Assembly: GCA_963575745.1 (NCBI GenBank) | Contig: CAUYUJ010017811.1 | Location: 112,501-145,000, forward strand | DNA from: Prorocentrum cordatum | Lineage: Eukaryota; Sar; Dinophyceae; Prorocentrales; Prorocentraceae | DNA length: 32,500 nucleotides | Direction of reading: 5' to 3' | In this document: positions 10,084 through 20,228 of the stretch, in pieces | Position numbering within the stretch: position 1 is the first letter of the stretch | Layout of the letters: each line of letters begins with the position of its first letter | The notes under the pieces: generated by a model | Database searches by the model: none | The model's input: only the letters and a program-made list of their open reading frames with translations | Told to the model about the DNA's origin: nothing | Translations under genes and position numbers: made by a program

Positions 10084-10498
10084 GGCCGGCAGCGAGCTCG
10101 AGGAGCGCTGGCGGGCGGCAGCGCGAGCCGCCCCGGAGGCGGCGCGACTCTGCGCCCAGGACCGGCGCGGCTCGCGCCGTGGCAGCCCGGGGAGTGCCCC
10201 AAAGCGGCCGGGCAGCTCGAGGCCCTCTCCAACCCCGCGTTGTCCGCGGTCCTGTTCCTGGTCTCGGGGCTCCACCCCCACAAGTACAACCTCGAGAATG
10301 TCCCTTCCTGACCCTGCGCAGTTCGACAGGAAAGCCTGGAGTTTCTTGGGATACCTCTTCGACGTGGAGCTTGGCACGGACGCTGGCAACCTGGTCTACA
10401 GCATGACCTGGACCAGCAGCCGAGCCCCCGTGTTGTCCTCTGAGCGGGGCGCGCATGCGATACTCAAGCAGTGGCGAAGCGTCCTGGCTCGCCCATAG
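10084..10498 (+). pseudogene. Unrecognised coding relic with two apparent frameshifts
   Basis: Three consecutive stretches look protein-coding and need two frame changes to join. The first runs from about 10094 and begins with Glu-Leu-Glu-Glu-Arg-Trp. The second, about 10203-10310, contains the motifs QLEALSNPALSAVLFLVSG and HPHKYNLENVPS. The third, about 10312-10498, contains DPAQFDRKAWSFLGYLFDVE then LGTDAGNLVYSMTW. Third codon positions are strongly G or C in the second and third parts. The frame changes fall near short homopolymers (CCGGGG/CCCC near 10195, CCTTCCTGACCC near 10311), so either decay or sequencing indels could explain them. TTGGGACTCAG just upstream would fit a 3' splice site. 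I do not recognise the family. Confidence 0.4.
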
Positions 10499-10509
10499 CC
10501 CCACCAAAC

Positions 10510-10652
10510 AATGTTCTAAGAGCCTTTTGTGTGTTTCCACGAAATGTTCTTGGAACAATTCTGGCGGAGTCTGTCGTGCTTTAGCTCATCGGATTTGTGT
10601 TCTAAGAATATTATTTCTGTTATTGGAACATGTTTGGTTTCTAAGAACATTT
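10510..10652. repeat. Small fold-back element with repeated TGTTCTAAGA motifs
   Basis: AATGTTCTAAGA near 10510 and AAGAACATT near 10643 form imperfect outer arms. CGAAATGTTCTT at 10540-10551 is an exact reverse complement of AAGAACATTTCG at 10643-10654. TGTTCTTGGAACA near 10545 is itself a small palindrome, and GTGTTCTAAGAA recurs near 10600. No target-site duplication was found. It may be a decayed MITE. Confidence 0.45.
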
Positions 10653-10654
10653 CG

Positions 10655-11510
10655 CGGTAGGACTATAGGAATGCCAGGACGGTCGGCCCTTGCTCAAGAT
10701 ACGGCGCCGTTGCTTCGCCGACCATTTCTGTGGAGAGGGCGGGGTAGGGCGCGCGCTCTGCCGCCAGGATCTTACTGCTTTGCAGTGGGGCACTCGTATC
10801 GGCACACAGCTTGATGTTGTTGAGGTGAAAGTGTTGAGGGGCCTCGAGGGGGATGCCCGTGCCAGCAGGATGTTTGGAGCCAGGTTGACCTCTCCATGTA
10901 CCAGCTGTCCGGCGGAACGAATGTGAGCCATACTGGCCAGGATTGCGGCAGAGCCATTGGTAATAAAAGGCCGTGGAGACTTCAGTCGCAACGGTCATAC
11001 AAGTCTCAAGTTCGACAGTTCCACTACGGACAACGTTGCGGTTGCTGCGTTGCGTTAGTCGATGCGGCATCCCGTGGTTCACGGAGAACCCTTACAGCTG
11101 TACGACGTGGAAGATCCCAACCATACCAGTGATAGTTCGGCGAGCGAGCGGACTTGAACTTAGCATGTGGCTTCTGCAGTTATGGGAAGCCCTAGCCAAA
11201 ATGTACGGGCTGCTGTGGACACGTCAATGAGCAGTGCATCGGCCACCTCCAAAACCACACGCGTCAGGGAAGGATCTTTTGCTCCATCAATGGCCCGAAG
11301 CAGATTGAGCCCTCTTGGCCACACCCTACTTGTCACATCTCTTGGACGCTCGTGGCCGGGCCCTACCCCGCTCGCCTGTGCACTGACCTGACTAGAGCTC
11401 TCACTGCCGCAGCCCATGTGAGAGAACACATGTTTGGTACGGGCTGATAAGGGTCGCGACCCAAAGGTGTTGAGTCGAACCAGGCTGGAATCACCTTGCC
11501 GCGGTCGTTC
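10655..11510. other. Unique spacer, no gene recognised
   Basis: No frame longer than about 140 codons and no recognisable motif in either strand. Base composition is moderate, unlike the flanking retroelement. Confidence 0.45.
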
Positions 11511-11519
11511 CAGAGGCGT

Positions 11520-11760
11520 GTTTTTTTCGATACCAGTTGTGTATGTATATAGAAAATATGTATAGACGTATAATTGCGTATCGAGTGTGATTGGTTCTGT
11601 AAATGTTATTAATGTATGGATTCGCTTGCTTGCTCATGTATGTCTTCTCTACTAGTTTATTTACGCATTCATTCATTCATTATGTTTTTGTGCGTTTATG
11701 TATATAGCTATGTATTTTCTGTACGCATTACATTACTCAAATATTTGAATTAGTTCCGGG
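11520..11760. other. AT-rich island
   Basis: About 240 bp of AT-rich sequence with many TATGTAT and CATTCATT motifs, between GC-rich neighbours. No gene is seen. Confidence 0.7.
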
Positions 11761-11888
11761 AGGGGTAATCGGCGCCACGGGTTGGCATGGGGGCCCGGCG
11801 GGCCCCCCCGCTTCAAGAGACGGCCCTGAAGGGGGCCCCCCAGACGGCACCAAAAGGGACCCTCCGGGGGGCCAGAAAGCACCACAGC

Positions 11889-12030
11889 AGGGGTCGACCT
11901 AAACGGTGTTTCGGCGATTTCGTGGACCGATTTCGTTTTGATTTCGTTTTGCAGCGAAGGCGGAACGAAAACAAAACGAAGGAAAACAAAAATAAGACGA
12001 AAGCGCAAAACATTGTTTTGGTCGAGCCCT
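11889..12030. mobile_element. 142-bp terminal-inverted-repeat element with 23-bp flanking direct repeats
   Basis: The left end begins AGGGGTCGACCTAAAC. The reverse complement of the right end begins AGGGCTCGACCAAAAC. Over about 35 bp the arms agree at roughly 29 positions, ending near TTTCGT. The interior is dominated by TTCGTTTT and its complement and could extend the stem. Immediately outside, GGGGGGCCAGAAAGCACC (11866 on) and GGGGGACCAGAAAGCACC (12031 on) begin 23-bp direct repeats that differ at one position, as expected of a target-site duplication. There is no coding capacity, so it would be non-autonomous. A 23-bp duplication is longer than those of the common TIR families. A partial third match, GAAAGCACCAC, lies at 12665-12675. 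Confidence 0.6.
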
Positions 12031-12202
12031 GGGGGACCAGAAAGCACCACAGCGCTCCCAGCACGCCGACCAGTGCTTCGAAACAGCTCACCTGGCCTCC
12101 ACGACGCCCCATGGGAGTTTCCAAGTGATTCCCGGGAGAGGTTCCAGGGGCGAAAAGTTGTGATTTCCCTTGGGTGTTTCGTGGATGCGTCGCCAACCCT
12201 AG

Positions 12203-13469
12203 ATTGTGGTGATTTGCATTGTGGACACCGACGTTTACGAAGAAGACTCTTCCGTGGCACACAGCGACATCTTGAGTGTGAGGTATTCTACCACCCGCAG
12301 CGGCTAGCCGCCTGGCATCGCAGCGGGCAACTCCTACAGGTTCCGCAGGAATTCGAATGCTGGGGAGCAGGCCGCCATCGACCAGACCGCGGTGGATTAT
12401 TGACGATCTGCGCTGGAGGCCGACCATCGACGGCAAAGGTTGGGCGCGGCCGCAGGTCCAGACCTGACCCCGCTGACGTTCGGCCGAGGTGGAGTCCCTG
12501 CTGATGTTCCAGATGTCGTTGCCCCCCGTGGTTGCACAGGCTGCTGCGCTGGTCGCCGTGGGCGGCGCCCTTGGGGGAGGAGCCGTGGCCGCTGGCCGCG
12601 CGGGGGCCGCGGGGGCCCCCGCGCCCGCCGCGGCAGCTGCCCTGGGCCGACATGGGCGCCGGTGGAAAGCACCACGGCAGGCCAGCGCTGGATTGTGATC
12701 GCGCCGCCCGCGGGTTCAGCGCTGAAGGGCCAGATCGGCCTCATGCCGCTCGTCGACGGCTCGCGCGTCGCCATCCGTTCGGTCGCCAGCTCCTCGCAGA
12801 AGTGCGTTGGATGGTAGGCCGCAGCGGACGCGCGCTTGATGGGGACCCTCTCGAACCTTGCTGTGACCAGCGGCAGCCTTCTTCATCAGCGGCGCGACGC
12901 AATTGCAAGATTCACTGAAGAGGGTTTCGTTGATTGGCACATCTCCGGCCGTGCACGACTTGGTGGTATTGCAAGTTCATAGATCGAAGACAGCGCGGCC
13001 CCCTCGTCCACTTCCGTTTCTGGAAGGCCGCCTTCGCCCTCTCAGCCGACGGCCACGGGGTGAACGACTGCGAAGCTGGCCCGCGGGCCATCTACACCAT
13101 GGTTTGTCGGGGCGACCTCGATTTGCCAACATAGCTGGAGCCGAACAGATTTTGCGCAAGTGCCAGATGGACGAATACGCGCATGTAATGGACCGTCGCA
13201 CCATCACAGAGCTGGCGGCGGCGAGGGCGCCTCGGAATATTACAAGAAGGACAGAGGGCGGAGGCCGAGGTCGCGGCACCGCTCGCCAGGGGCTCCTCAA
13301 GTTTGGGTACATCGACGACTGCGCGGCGCTCACTGGATTGAGTCGAGACCACGATGACTGCATGATCTGCCCCTTGCTCCTTGAGCATGCGGCGAAGAAG
13401 GGGAAGAGGAGCGCCTCCGCGGCGAGGCAAGTACGCATGGCCCACGAGGAACAGCGAGCCTCACGATGA
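12203..13469 (+). pseudogene. gag-like ORF relic of the retroelement
   Basis: One frame carries successive recognisable blocks broken by in-frame stops at 12305, 12401 and 12815. These are IVVICIVDTDVYEEDSS (from 12203), GNSYRFRRNSN (about 12326), a block containing LKGQIGLMPLVDGSRVAIRS (about 12722-12815), and GTLSNLA then LLHQRRDAIARFTEEGF (12842-12981). The frame then shifts, and another frame gives AEQILRKCQMDEYAHVMDRR (about 13140) and a basic tail ending MAHEEQRASR at 13469. From memory, these blocks and their order resemble the N-terminal non-enzymatic region of dinoflagellate retroelement polyproteins. This is recall, not a search. Its role would be particle or RNA binding, by analogy with gag. 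Confidence 0.6.
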
Positions 13470-14059
13470 TGCCGCCGTTCAGTCCACGCGCGTCGCGCTT
13501 CCCCCCGGCGGCCCGAGCGCGCTCGGAGGGGGGCCCGGCGGCGGCGGCTCGCCATCCGCCGGTGACGGGCAACAGTCTGGAGCACGTCGTCATCGGCCTC
13601 GCGATATATTCCCCTTGCCTTTTCTGCCCGGTTAAGTACCAGGCCCATTCAGTGACCCACGCGCACGCATGCACGCGCTCGGTACTTCGTCGTGGCCTCC
13701 GCCAAGCTCGCGCTGGTGATATGGTGTCTCCCTTGTCGCAATGAGATCTAACCCGGCCAGCCCAGCGCCATAGTCGCTTGCTATCAGACAGATCCCTCGC
13801 GTCGGCAGCTCGCGCCAGGCAACATCCACGACGCTGTTCGACATGTCGGCGAGCCGCCTGAGGGGCCGACTGGCTCAGTGGCCTTTGATGAGCTCCGAGT
13901 GCTCAGCGGCTACGCGGGGGGGCCCGCCACCGTCGCTCCACTCAGCTCCGACAAGAGTAACAGCCCGTCGCGTTCAGCCAAGAGATCACGCCTTGAGCCC
14001 CATCCAGAATTCTAGTCGGGAGAGCCCGTCGGGCCATAGTTGAGCGACTTCATTCGGCG

Positions 14060-14905
14060 ATGTCATCCCAGTCCGAGGGCCGGGCCCACGCGGCGCCCGA
14101 GGGCCCTCGAAGGCAGGGCACCGCCCCGGCGCTGAGGAACCCCGAGCTGCACGCCCAGCTGCCGCGGATCCTGGACTTTTGGAACCCGGCCGACTACTAC
14201 GCTGACAAGTCACGCAGCGCGGGCGCCCACCTCGTTCTCAAAACGCCGGAGAAGCTGCAGCTCATCCAGGATTGGAGGCACGCGTCGCTGCATTTGCAGG
14301 CCCCCGACGAGGTCGCCATGGCATCTAGCGCCAGTTTTGCCGGGCACCACGTCGACGACGGGAACCCCATCGCCGCGGCCGAGGTGGATCTCGCCGACGC
14401 GTTCTACATTACGATTCCGCCGCTGGAGCTCTGGCGCCATGTCACGCCACCTTGCTGCTGGGCGGGCTCGCGGGCTCACCAGACTTGGGCGCGTCCGCCG
14501 ACGGCCGCCCGCTGGCGGGCGCGGAGCTGGCGCGCGCTTGCTTCCGCTGCCTTCCGACGGGTCGCGGGCGACGCTGGAATCGACGGCCGCGCGGGCCTTC
14601 CAGCTGACGCACGCCAACCAATTCGTGGGTCGCCAGCCAGCGCCGCAAGCGACTGAGGAGGTGATCCACACCGAGCACGTAGACGATGCCATCAGCTTCT
14701 CGACCACCGCGGAAATCGCAGCAGCGGCCGCTTCAGAGGTGACCGAGTTACTTCGAGCCGCCGGCCGTTCCACTCGCGGCGTGGACTGCAGCGGCGGCGC
14801 GCAGGCGCTCGGCTGGCAGCTCGATAAGGAGCGGTCCGTCATCGGCCTGAACCCCGCAGGGGCCACGCGCCCGGCACGACTGCGGCCCGCGCGGCGCCCC
14901 ATTTC
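14060..14905 (+). pseudogene. Reverse transcriptase relic
   Basis: One frame (14060-14656) gives LVLKTPEKLQLIQDWR, matching the RT entry block, and then EVDLADAFY. Its first Asp, codon 14387-14389, fits the catalytic Asp of RT motif A. After a frame change between about 14450 and 14640, the next frame gives HTEHVDDAISFS, with the Asp pair at 14682-14687 fitting motif C (usually YVDD or YVDN, here HVDD). It is followed by EVTELLRAAG and ALGWQLD, matching the usual LGW block downstream. The segment between motifs A and C that should hold motif B is unreadable. Members of this family copy element RNA into DNA. This copy cannot make an intact enzyme. Confidence 0.7.
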
Positions 14906-14975
14906 ACGTCGACGAGGGCCTTCATCTAGCCGGAGGCATTGCCCTGCTTTGATTCGCCACGCTATTGCTGCCCAG

Positions 14976-15010
14976 CACGGGGGCCGCGCGGCGCGGCTGC
15001 GGCCCCCGTG
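14976..15010. other. 12-bp-stem GC hairpin between RT and recombinase relics
   Basis: CACGGGGGCCGC at 14976-14987 and GCGGCCCCCGTG at 14999-15010 are exact reverse complements with an 11-nt loop. It could be incidental in GC-rich coding sequence. No role is assigned. Confidence 0.5.
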
Positions 15011-15779
15011 TCTCCGCGAGCTGCGCAGGTGATATCGCTTGATGGCTTCCTCTTCATAGAGACGCTGGAGCAGCCTTCGACAGTTGTCCCGCGATGGTCA
15101 ACTCGTTCTGGCGGGGTGCGGAAGACGTTCAAATTGTCGTCGCTCGCCGTCGCCCCAGACCTTCCACGTCGCCGCAAGAGCTCGGGGGCCCCCCAGGATC
15201 TGGTCTCCAGGAGCCCCATGACGAGGCTGGCGGGAAGATGGTCGACGCGACTGGGGGGCTGAAGGAGGAGGATTACATCTCGGAGGACGTAGAGTTCCTG
15301 GAAATCCTCGATCTGGCGCGACGGGCAATATCCAGTTGCGTCTCATCATCGGCATCGTTCCGTGAATCAGGTCGCTCTCTAGGGGTTGGGATGGGCAGCG
15401 TCCTGTCGCCGCATCCCCCGCCAAATATCATCCTTCAACCGGTGCCATCTGTGCCTGCGCGATTACCTAGGGGCCATCCTGGCCGCCTCCAAGGGCCGCT
15501 CTTCTCGGCCAGAGACGGGCCGGGTCTCCTGCCGACAGCTGGCCATTTCTTCTTCGGCGGGCGGCTCGGACCCCTGCTTGCGCCAGGCGCCTTCTGAGAG
15601 GATCTCCGCAGACAGGGCCCCCAGAGACTTACCGGGCGCGGGCTATGCTCCAGGGCCAGCGACGCCCAGTGGCGTTGGAGCCTTCGGTCGACGCGATTGC
15701 GGCCCGAGGAAGCGGCGCGCTGGCCCGCCGAGCACGCCGCCGTCTTCGAAGAGGCCTCCGGCGGCGCGGACCGCGGCAG

Positions 15780-16890
15780 CAATGAACGTCGAGCCGCTGG
15801 ATCGAGGAACCCGAGCACGGCGACGCCAGCACGAGCCCCCCGAGGGCACCACGCGGCGCAGACGCGGGCAGCGGTCTTTCCTCGAGGAGACGGCCGCGGG
15901 CAGCAAGACGGCGCAGAACTACCTGGTCCGATGCCAAGCTATCCTGGCCCGGGATGCGACGTCGCGGACTCCGACCGCGACCACGGCCGACCTCGATGAG
16001 GGGGTCTTGGAGTATTTCAACCAGCTGTCAGCTGCACCTCGACAGCCACGACCCGCCCGACGGGGCGAAGCAGGCGGCCGCGATCGCCCACTCCAGGCTC
16101 GACCTTCCGCCGAAGCCAGCATGCCTGCCGAGGGCGCACCAGGCGCTGAAAAGGCTGGAAGTCCTCGACGCCGCCGCGGGCGCGCCTGCCCCTGCCGCGG
16201 CCGGCGGCGATCTGGATAGCTCGCCGAATGGCGACGAACAGTCTCGCGGGGGCGTCCAGGGCCACAGCCTCGACGTTCATCATCTACCTGAGGCCCTCCG
16301 AGACCCTCTCCCTGCAGGCGCGTTCAGTCATCTGCCCGACCGCCAGAGTGGCGCGAAACCTGAGGGAGCACGCGGCACTGCTGTTCTCAGCCGAGCTCGA
16401 CGCCTGATCAAAGACCACAAGTATTACGACATCAGCCCGCTGTTGGACAACCCCGAGTTCGCCTGGACGGTCCGCGTGCTGGACCGCATGGTAGCCTGCC
16501 GGGCACCCGAGCAGCCTCGTTTGATGCTGGACCTGAAGGCCTGGACCCAGGCCTTCTTAGCTGGCGGACGAAACCCTCCAGTTCGACGTCCCAGGGGCCC
16601 CCGCGCAATACCAAGTGCGGCGCTGGGGGGCAAGCCACGAGACGCTGGCCCAGGCCCGAGAATTCGGCGACGTCAAGAAGCGGGGCCGCTGGGAGGCGGT
16701 TCGCAGCCTCAAGCGGCACGCCAGAGGAGACCGCGCGCAGGAGCAGCTGAGGCGCCTGCGGCCAGACCAACGAGACCGAGCCATCGAGTCCGCACAGAGC
16801 ATCGGCAACACCCCACGCAGAACCCGCGCAGTTGGGCCGCCTCCTCTAACTCGGACCTCGAGGCCTTCAGCGGCTCGGGCAATTAATTGT
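15780..16890 (+). pseudogene. Tyrosine recombinase (integrase) relic
   Basis: The N-terminal core-binding region is visible as RSFLEETAAGSKTAQNYLVR (about 15871-15930) and DEGVLEYFNQL (about 15994). After frame changes, YLRPSETLSL near 16285 carries the box I Arg (codon 16291-16293). LLDNPEFAWTVRVLDRMVA follows near 16441. Then YQVRRWGASHE carries the box II Arg (16618-16620), and KKRGRWEAVRSLKRH gives the Trp (16690) and the position where the nucleophilic Tyr is expected. That position reads His (CAC, 16717-16719). The usual His of box II is Tyr here. Family members cut and rejoin DNA during integration. Without the Tyr, and with at least four frame switches, this copy is inactive. Confidence 0.65.
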
Positions 16891-16899
16891 TCGAGGGCC

Positions 16900-17330
16900 C
16901 ACCGCCGCGGGCCAGCCTCGCGGCAACCCCCGCGGGTCCTTGGGCTGGACATCAAATATGAGCCGGGCTTCGATGACCTAAGCTCACGTCGCGCGCAGCG
17001 CGTGGTGCGCGGATGGCTTCGAGGTGGTCTGCCTCAGAGGACTTGGCTGGGCACGCCGCGCAGCTCATGGTCGCGCGCTAGGAACCGGCCTAACGGCCCG
17101 CCCGCCCTCAACGACCTCGACAATTTGCGACTAGGCTTCAGCGACCTCGCTCCGCGAGAATCCCTCCAGGTCAAGCTCTGAAATAGGCTGGCCATGTTCT
17201 CAATCAGCTTCGCATAGGGGCGCGCCCTGCACGGCGTGCCCCGCGCCATCGAGAACCCAGATCTCGGGTCATGGAGACTCGTTGGGCCCAGCGCGCTAGT
17301 CAGCAGCTGGGAGTCAGGTCCCTAGCATTC
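16900..17330 (+). pseudogene. Methyltransferase-like relic downstream of the recombinase
   Basis: One frame gives VLGLDIKYEPGFDDLSS (about 16936), RAQRVVRGWLRGG, WLGTPRSSWSRARNRPNGPP (17044 on) and LAPRESLQVKL, ending at a TGA at 17179. After that stop the same frame continues with NRLAMFSISFA, a TAG at 17215, then GVPRAIENPDL. G-T-P-x-S-S-W-S resembles the GPPCQxFS-type motif IV of cytosine methyltransferases, and the later IENP resembles their ENV motif. Where the catalytic Cys would lie, the codon is Arg (CGC, 17059-17061). DIRS-type elements are known to carry methyltransferase domains; which class this belongs to is uncertain. Confidence 0.5.
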
Positions 17331-17627
17331 AAGGTTTGCGTTTTCGGGACCAGTTGGAGAATGCGCTCTCGCACGATGCATATTCAATTGGAATTAGATA
17401 GCTTGGAGGGTTGTAAGCGTTCCCGCCAGGGCGCCCGCCCGTTCTCGCGCGCGCCTCGCCTTCTGGGCCACACTCGCGGAACCTCGCCCGCCCCCCCCCC
17501 CCCGCCCTTTTGTTATGCGGCGCCTTCTGCTGAAGCGCATCGCATCGCAAGATTAGCAGTCACACTTAGAGCCTCGACGCGAATGACGGCCTAGCGGCCA
17601 GGATTTCTCATGTGCAGGGATGTTTCG

Positions 17628-18010
17628 AGATCGCCTGGCTTCTTGGCCGTGGATCTGCCTGATCCTGAGCCGCTCTATGCACTGTGCATCGAGGCTGTCA
17701 ATGCTTGTGAACAGACGCTGTCGGTTGCCGGGTCATAAAGACGCGCTTGGGTTGTGGATATATGTTGCGCGCCTGTCCTTCCACCCCCAGCATCGGTTTT
17801 GGCCGTCGACGCAAGTGGGTTCAAGCAAGCCCTCCCACCCTTGAGCCTTGCAAAGATGCTTCGCGGAAAGATCGCCTGTCTCCCTGGCCCTGGACCCTCC
17901 TGATCTTGAGTCGCTCGGCAGAGCGTCCGTCGATGCTGGCCAATGCTTGCGAACAGACGCTGTCGGTTGCCTGGCCATAAAAAGGTCTCTGGGTTGTGGA
18001 CATGCACACA
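17628..18010. repeat. Diverged 242-bp tandem duplication
   Basis: AGATCGCCTG at 17628 recurs at 17868. ATGCTTGTGAACAGACGCTG (17701 on) recurs at 17943 with one change, an offset of about 242 bp. GTCGGTTGCC and CATAAA follow in both. Identity is uneven and the first copy has extra sequence. No coding signal. Confidence 0.75.
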
Positions 18011-18149
18011 AAATGCATCCGCAATGGCTTCGCTCCCCACCATTGGCCCCCCTCTCTATCAGATCGGGATTTGCCAGAGCTGCACTGGGACACCTGGGCG
18101 CCGACTCGACGCACCCGGAAGTTCGTGCGAGGACGGCCGGTAGTTGTGG

Positions 18150-18960
18150 CGTCGTCAACGAAGAATCGTGGGCTCGGGGGCGCCAATCTAGTATAATGTG
18201 CGACGAATCTTCGCTTCGGGGTCGCGATTCTGGTGTAGTTTGCAAGGTTCGCGATGCGGGGGGAGCCGCTTGTGGTGCGAATTTCAACGGATCGTTGCCT
18301 CGTGGGCGCGAATCTTAAGCTATTTGTTGAGTAGGGCCGAGAGCCAGAGAGCGACTTCCTTTTGCAGGACAACCAAAAAAGGACGTCAAGGTGGAAAACG
18401 CCTCGCTGGTTAAGCCGACGAAGATATACAAAGTGCAAACATTCGTTTCTGTCAAAGGTTTTTGCGCGACGCCGGGTGTGGTGCATCAAATTTCAGCTTG
18501 ACCGAACAGGTTGGTTGTGCCCATTGACGTCTGTTGGGGGCGGTCTGCAGCCCTGACCCCCCAGACTTACCCAAGTTGTTTGCAAGGGATCGCGGCCTCG
18601 TGGGGGCGGACGCGGCATACGCAATCTACAAGGTATGAGTTACTACGTCGGGGGCATTAATCGCGTATAAAGTTCGAGGACTCGTGGTTTCGGGTACCCG
18701 AATCTGGCCCGATTTGATAGGCTTCGAGGGCGACAAGATCAGATAATTTACAAAGGATCGTGGTCGCGGGCGCGCGGTGCAATTTACAGGGGCACGTGGC
18801 TTCGGAGACGCGAATCTTATTTTTAGTATGAAGGATTGTGGCTTCGGGGTCGCGGATTGTCTTCAATGAGTCCGGAGTGATGAACAACGGATTCTGGCCG
18901 CGGGGGCGCGAGCGACGCATAATCCACGAAGGATCATGGCCGCGGGGGCGCGAATCTCAT
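18150..18960. repeat. Degenerate repeat, about 42-55-bp unit
   Basis: The core GGATCGTGGCNTCGGGGGCG followed by CGAATCT recurs near 18164, 18206, 18290, 18588, 18758, 18793, 18832, 18887 and 18932. It is often followed by a short AT-rich tail such as GTATAATTTAC. The middle (18320-18580) is mostly unique. No gene is seen. Confidence 0.7.
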
Positions 18961-19794
18961 GTATATTTCTGCGTGTCTCGGGGCCGTCCTGGAGAATGCT
19001 GCAAGCCCCGGAGGGCTGGGCACACCGGAGTGGTGCTCGGCTCCCCGCCTGGGGGGGGTGGGGCAGACTTTGCCCCCCCTTTGCCCGGCAGAGGGGGGGC
19101 AACCAACACCTGACTCAGTCGACTTCGCTATCGAAACGACATGGTTTCCCGGTTGGGGGTCTCCGTTCCACTGCGATCTCGCCCCCCAACCTCCGATCAT
19201 TGGAGGGCGAGCACGGGGACCGGGAAGCTCAGGACCGGCAACCGTGGCTGCAGCCTTTGACATTTGCACGGCCTGAGCGGGGTGCCCTCGCCTCGCCCCG
19301 GTCGGCCTCGATTGCCGCTCCTCGCCCCGCGCGTTCCCTCGTCCCTGTGCCTCGCGCTGTGGTCCAGCGCGCCCCGCCGCTGTTCGATCACGGTCTGATC
19401 TCCCCGCGGCCGCTGACGTAGAGCTGCCGAAGCCCGACCCTCGCAGCCTGGTGGCCCCTCAAAGGGGGCGGCGAGCATTGTTGACGAAAAGGAAGAAAAG
19501 GGGGCGGTTCAACATCGTGAGAGCGACTGCGCGTGTGTTGTCTGTCTTGATGTTTGTTTGTCCCCTCTTTGTCGTCACCCTTACACGTTGCGATGTTCAA
19601 ATAAACCCGTGGAGCTCACTGCCTTCTGCCTGCACAGGAGTCGCGACCCACAGGCCTTCAGCCGAACCCAGTTGGAGTCTGGCTCAGCCGCAGTCGTCAC
19701 AGAGTCCTGTTATTCGAGCTACACTTTTTTGTTGGAAAGAAAGAAGGCAGGTCAGATTAAATGTGTTCGGTATTGCACCGTGGAGGTGAAAGGT
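18961..19794. other. Spacer, no gene recognised
   Basis: GC-rich to 19470, then mixed. A G-run and C-run stretch at 19040-19100 can form small hairpins (GGGGCAGACTTTGCCCC). Open frames of 70-160 codons show no recognisable domain. Confidence 0.45.
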
Positions 19795-20100
19795 ATGTTG
19801 TGTAAGCCACGTTGCGTAAGCTGTGCTGTGTGAGGTATGTAGTGAAATATCCGTTGCGCAAGCTATGTTGAGCAATGTGTCTTGTGGGTGGCATGTGGTG
19901 TGGACGACGTGTTGTGATACATGTTGTACGAGCCATGTGTTACGAGCTCTTCGGCGTAAGCTGTGCTCTGCAAGCTGTGTGGCGTACGCGCACGGAGCGC
20001 CCACAAGCGGGCACGGGCTCCAACGAAGCGAAAATTCGGGAAACCCACCCAGCGCACGGGGCGCCCACCAGCGGGCACGGGCGCCAACGAAGTGAAATTA
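19795..20100. repeat. Short GTAAGCTGTG-type repeats followed by a two-copy 64-bp repeat
   Basis: Between 19795 and 19985, motifs such as GTTGCGTAAGCTGTG, GTTGTGTAAGCCA and GTTGCGCAAGCTATG recur irregularly. From 19988, a unit starting GCGCACGGAGCGCCCAC and holding AGCGGGCACGGG and CCAACGAAG is repeated at 20052, a 64-bp offset with few changes. Confidence 0.75.
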
Positions 20101-20228
20101 TGGGCCTGCTACTCTCGTCCTGTACCTGCCAAGCGGTGACGGGCTGCAGAAGCAAGAGGCGATGAGAATACGACCAGTTCAGGGAGAATAGGAGGAGCGG
20201 AGGAGCAGAAGGCGGTGAGTGACACCAG

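Larger units (their letters stand above)
12130..17330 (+). mobile_element. Decayed gag-RT-tyrosine recombinase-methyltransferase retroelement
   Basis: A run of about 5.2 kb holds four protein relics on the plus strand: a gag-like region (12203-13469), reverse transcriptase (14060-14905), tyrosine recombinase (15780-16890) and a methyltransferase-like segment (16900-17330). A reverse transcriptase paired with a tyrosine recombinase is the hallmark of YR retrotransposons (the DIRS/Ngaro group), some of which also carry a methyltransferase domain. No RNase H segment could be identified between RT and YR. Frames switch repeatedly and in-frame stops are common, so the copy is dead. Neither terminal repeats nor a target duplication was found, so the ends are approximate. 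Unlike the flanks, the body contains no long satellite. Confidence 0.75.

Noticed and set aside
15098-15424. RNase H segment expected between RT and recombinase
   Set aside because: No acidic catalytic pattern could be read with confidence in any frame of the interval.
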